A stretch of 64,000 bases of DNA from NCBI GenBank assembly GCA_028829895.1, contig CM054178.1, positions 107,658,558-107,722,557 of the forward strand. Direction: 5' to 3'. The translations under genes and the position numbers were made by a program. Source of the DNA: Sinotaia quadrata. Taxonomy: Eukaryota; Mollusca; Gastropoda; Architaenioglossa; Viviparidae. A model generated the notes under the pieces. It did no database searches, was not told the DNA's origin, and saw nothing but the letters and a program-made list of their open reading frames with translations. The number at the start of each line of letters is the position of its first letter. Position 1 is the stretch's first letter. Of this stretch, positions 62,425 through 64,000 are shown piece by piece.

Positions 62425-63874
62425 TTTTTAAAAGATTAATCTAATTCTAACATAAATTTAAAGATTTTACTACCCTCCATTTTGCCTTTATTTGCTGTTG
62501 TGTTTTAAAACAAACAAAAAAACCAAAACAACCTCTTAGCCTATGTGTACAAACTGGAGTTTTGGATTCTATCAGAAGAAATTAGTTAATTTTAAAATTT
62601 ATGTTTTGTCTATATGAAAAAACATACAGAATTGTTTACATGCAAATCTTAAAATAAAATTTGCCTTGCCTACAACCAATATATGTAAACCTTCAATTAA
62701 AGTATTAGTCATTTTGCAACACTTTGAAAGCTCAACAACAACCACCAATATATGAAAATCTTCAACTAAATTATTAGACATTTAGCATCATTTAGACAAG
62801 ACGCTAACTACATCTGCCCATCTGTAATGTAATACTACATCTACAATGGGCTTTCATTTATAAATATGAAACAAAAATGAAAAAAAAATGGCACTGCATT
62901 ACTTGTCTAGTACTTGCTCATAAGCAGTTCGAACTTCCTCTTCTTCTCTCAGTGTTGATCGCTGTGACACTTGAGCAGACTCCTGAGGCTCTGGGGCAGC
63001 TGGAGAGTGAGTGGGTGATCGTGATTTATCCCTTTGCCTTTCAAAGAAAATCTGTTTGCTATCATTATTCTGGGGCCCAAGGGAAGCTGATTTGTGGACA
63101 GCATTATCAGAACGTTGGTGTGAACTGCTGATACCAAACTCTCTATTCCCCTCTTTGTCTCTGCCAGTAGTCTTTGTGTACTTGTTCTCCAGCAGCCACA
63201 GCGATAAAACGATAAGTTGTGCTGGTATTTGCAGTTTCACAGATGGCTAAAAGAAAATCAACATAATAAATAGAGACTTAAACAAAGGAATATTCTTTCT
63301 TTTAAATCAAATACTTAGTGTACATACAAACAATCCACAATACTGTCAAGTTAGCCTTGCTAAGGACTGATGCATGTGACTTTCAACTAAGGAGATGACA
63401 ACTGAATGAAGTGTTTAATCTTCTCTATTTGGGATGATGTGGAAGTCTGTAAGTCCTCACAAGCTTATAAGGTTATGGGCATATATAATCTCCTAATGAA
63501 TGTACATCTGATAAAAATTCAGGAAAAATTGACTTTACTTAAAGTACACCTTCTTGTTTCATTTCTAATTTACCAACTGGAATAATTTACCCTTTCACTA
63601 ATTACCCATAGTTTTTATTTTTCTGCACTAACTGTCTCACATTCAAAAGCTACACATGATTACCTTAAGTTCCAGTGCAGATTCATAGTTGCCAAGACCA
63701 AATTTATGCCGCCTATTACACCACACTTCCAACCATTCCAAGAGCTGTTGCAAGCCAGTGTACTTCTTGCCAAAGTTTACCATCAAATGCCAATGCTGGT
63801 TGGCCTGTTCTATCATTCGTTGTTGTCGTGGTGACATGGGCTTTGACTTTAGCGTATTAGAAGCAGAATCTCTA
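39297..63874 (-). CDS. CPLANE1: CPLANE1 (C5orf42/JBTS17) homologue, C-terminal 1687 codons
   Basis: Twenty-seven phase-consistent exons encode the C-terminal half of a large ciliary scaffold; the 5' part lies right of the window. The identification rests on several landmarks: LLEWLEVWCNRRHKFG followed by LIVLSLWLLENKYTK, a Pro-rich region rich in FxxPPL(A/P)L-type segments, LLQNVIRKEMRRIVQIQQQS, repeated KTYAERLQEL-like motifs near the C-terminus, LSDWSVDENVRRLIYEDG and a terminal SVLSVIDWDAVDKLIEDV. These match my recollection of vertebrate CPLANE1. In vertebrates CPLANE1 works with INTU, FUZ and WDPCP at the basal body/transition zone to recruit IFT-A proteins, and its loss causes Joubert/OFD syndromes. 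The stop codon is TGA at 39299-39297. Confidence 0.9.
39564..41155. other. Last CPLANE1 intron, left part
   Basis: Less AT-rich at 40.4-40.9 kb but without a supported exon. A TA/TG microsatellite lies at 40950-40984. Confidence 0.4.
41160..41460 (+). mobile_element. Dispersed repeat, copy 2
   Basis: Same ordered blocks as 16866-17163 (see that entry), in the same orientation, inserted in the last CPLANE1 intron. The right end GTGTCACAAC parallels GCGTCACACT in copy 1. No ATCT tract flanks this copy. Confidence 0.7.
42118..42320. repeat. Two ~118-bp tandem copies beside a CPLANE1 donor
   Basis: AACTTGAAAAATGTTAAATC ... AAATGAGAACAGAAACTTGA and a second diverged copy. The right copy ends next to the donor of exon 42330-42461. 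Confidence 0.85.
43022..43400. repeat. ~55-bp array repeating a CPLANE1 exon end and its donor
   Basis: At least six copies of ATTACC(T/G)GAGTCTGATACA, then GGTACCTGGGAATAATGTTC. The true exon 43386-43544 ends with the same sequence (ATTACCCGAGTCTGGTACAT...GCCTGGGAATG), so the copies derive from the exon 3' end plus donor. Confidence 0.92.
43560..44080. other. CPLANE1 intron, nothing seen
   Basis: AT-rich, no repeat or exon supported. Confidence 0.5.
44095..44220. repeat. Two 60-bp tandem copies
   Basis: CCCTGTATAATTATAAATAC begins at 44101 and 44161. Copies are almost identical. Confidence 0.95.
44616..44662. repeat. GT microsatellite
   Basis: (GT)n run in a CPLANE1 intron. Confidence 0.97.
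44951..46450. other. CPLANE1 intron with short repeats
   Basis: 45510-45620 holds about four diverged copies of a TTG(C)ACAATxGxxCAATATxTGCAAAA unit. The remainder shows no supported exon or RNA. Confidence 0.5.
46451..56472 (-). CDS. CPLANE1: CPLANE1 block 2: middle exons
   Basis: Exons: 56391-56472, 55887-56001, 55440-55579, 54777-54888, 53497-53621, 52686-52836, 50847-50952, 50116-50260, 49482-49535, 48659-48804, 47864-47992, 47085-47295 and 46451-46907. Recognisable segments are LQRQLQIEKERWLQQRK (coiled coil), GRGRAFINVVDVRASTVLRD, DISDIIGEVLADGGIDLM, DIRQWMTEKFAERQNEYKKQ and an Arg/Ser-rich tract in the last exon (SRSRSVSPRSKSRSHSRSS). The 54-nt exon 49482-49535 uses a GC donor (CAG|GCAAGT), required by phase. 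Introns carry long GT/TG tracts (44.6, 47.8, 48.1 and 50.3 kb). Confidence 0.85.
47788..47836. repeat. TA-CA compound microsatellite
   Basis: (TA)n followed directly by (CA)n, 28 bp from a CPLANE1 donor. Confidence 0.96.
48050..48545. repeat. TG microsatellite and cryptic TGTGCTGTACTG array
   Basis: A pure (TG)n run at about 48100-48160 is followed by many diverged GTGTGCTGTACTGTGCTCTG units. Confidence 0.92.
50280..50472. repeat. TG-rich array with a duplicated ~100-bp block
   Basis: GTGTGTTTGTGTGCATGTTT ... GAGTGCCTGTGTGTGAATGT occurs on both sides of a pure (GT)n run, and CGTG repeats end the array. Confidence 0.92.
50960..51285. other. CPLANE1 intron, nothing seen
   Basis: AT-rich, featureless. 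Confidence 0.45.
51290..51605. repeat. Degenerate ~62-bp array, about 5 copies
   Basis: TTATTCCTCTAGTTGTGCAC-like units with GACATATCTCTTTC(C/A)CACCAG spacing. Confidence 0.75.
51644..51722. repeat. Short telomere-like CCCTAA tract
   Basis: CTAACTAACCCTAACCTAAT and further CCTAACC/CCTAATA variants. Only two exact CCCTAA units; the rest are degenerate. Confidence 0.55.
51723..52685. other. CPLANE1 intron, nothing seen
   Basis: No supported exon or repeat. Confidence 0.45.
52840..53490. other. CPLANE1 intron, nothing seen
   Basis: AT-rich, with homopolymer-like TTTTTAAAA stretches only. Confidence 0.45.
53625..54770. other. CPLANE1 intron, nothing seen
   Basis: No supported exon, RNA gene or clear tandem repeat. 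Confidence 0.45.
54858..55000. repeat. ~75-bp duplication including the 5' end of a CPLANE1 exon
   Basis: GCCCGATCTCGTGTATTAGT plus GGCAAAGTCAACCT occurs at the 5' end of exon 54777-54888 and again at about 54927-54960, each next to a CACCATGTTTAATAGGAT block. Confidence 0.92.
56473..57524. other. CPLANE1 intron, nothing seen
   Basis: No exon or repeat supported. A less AT-rich stretch near 56.85-57.0 kb shows no open reading of interest. Confidence 0.45.
57525..63874 (-). CDS. CPLANE1: CPLANE1 block 1: WLLE region to Pro-rich exon
   Basis: Exons: 63664-63874 (acceptor alternatively giving 63871), 62903-63246, 62227-62316, 61900-62064, 61578-61728, 59568-59758 and 57525-58268. The first two carry the conserved LLEWLEVW and SLWLLE helices. 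The third and fourth are Ser/Thr/Pro-rich (PSTPTPAPHSSTPTPRS). The fifth and sixth form a helix crossing an intron (EGGLADLLQNVIRKEMRRIV, then QIQQQSLTVMMGAIDGE). The 744-nt exon is Pro-rich (YRPPQPTPAYFTFRPPLAL; FSHVPQLIPPPS; GIPLLRF) and ends in a charged coiled-coil-like segment (FREELAEVERAARDLEK). Donor of the 62903 exon is GTAATG; the others are standard. Confidence 0.85.
58708..58990. repeat. CA tract and ~70-bp degenerate array
   Basis: (CA)n at 58708-58728, then about four units of GTCTGGAATGTTAGGACAAC / TCAGGAATGCTAGGACAAT. Confidence 0.85.
59000..59567. other. CPLANE1 intron, nothing seen
   Basis: AT-rich with a short TA run near 59480. Confidence 0.45.
59955..60175. repeat. ~75-bp degenerate array, 3 copies
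   Basis: AGTCTCCATTAGTATCTTTA and CATTTTGT(G/C)TTxGT recur three times in a CPLANE1 intron. Confidence 0.85.
60180..61577. other. CPLANE1 intron, nothing seen
   Basis: AT-rich; no supported exon, RNA or repeat. Confidence 0.45.
62388..62421. repeat. GA microsatellite
   Basis: (GA)n run between two CPLANE1 exons. Confidence 0.97.
63247..63663. other. CPLANE1 intron, nothing seen
   Basis: No exon or repeat supported. Confidence 0.45.
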
Positions 63875-64000
63875 CTTTGGTGGCAAACAATTATTGATAA
63901 AAACATATTAATTAAATATGACATTTATGTTTTCTTAGCAACATAAAATAAATATTTATAATTAAAATCATTAAGTGGTTAAATAGTTTAATAGTGTTAC

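Overview
This is an AT-rich animal nuclear window with spliced genes in GT-AG introns, long GATA/CA microsatellites and many 20-110 bp tandem arrays inside introns. The style and the HELZ2-like gene pair suggest a lophotrochozoan, most likely a mollusc. That is an inference; nothing in the window names the species. All exon borders were placed by eye from splice signals, protein similarity and phase. The reading frame stays continuous through every gene model given.

All three recognised genes lie on the minus strand. From right to left they are: (1) the 3' part of CPLANE1 (C5orf42/JBTS17), a ciliary transition-zone and planar-polarity scaffold, 63874-39297, 27 exons, 1687 codons plus stop, with its 5' part beyond the right edge; (2) HELZ2-like gene B, 35755-19371, 14 coding exons, 1929 codons plus stop, encoding a basic N-terminus, an RNB ribonuclease domain and one UPF1-type SF1 helicase; (3) HELZ2-like gene A, 9565 to beyond base 1, encoding a TPR-like N-terminus followed by the first part of an RNB domain. 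A and B are tandem paralogues. They share a 64-nt exon of identical phase and the giant RNB exon, but their N-termini differ completely.

The gap between CPLANE1 and gene B (35.8-39.3 kb) holds a TATA/CCAAT-type promoter candidate for B and a possible small two-exon plus-strand gene (36764-37227) that I cannot identify. The gap between B and A (9.6-19.4 kb) is mostly tandem repeats, GATA-type microsatellites and one copy of a dispersed repeat whose second copy lies in the last CPLANE1 intron.

Main points of interest: gene B has Val where A keeps the second metal-binding Asp of the RNB motif; two unrelated genes carry tandem arrays that repeat sequence spanning a splice donor; one CPLANE1 intron must use a GC donor to keep frame; and the start-codon exon of gene A contains a recent 63-bp in-frame duplication.
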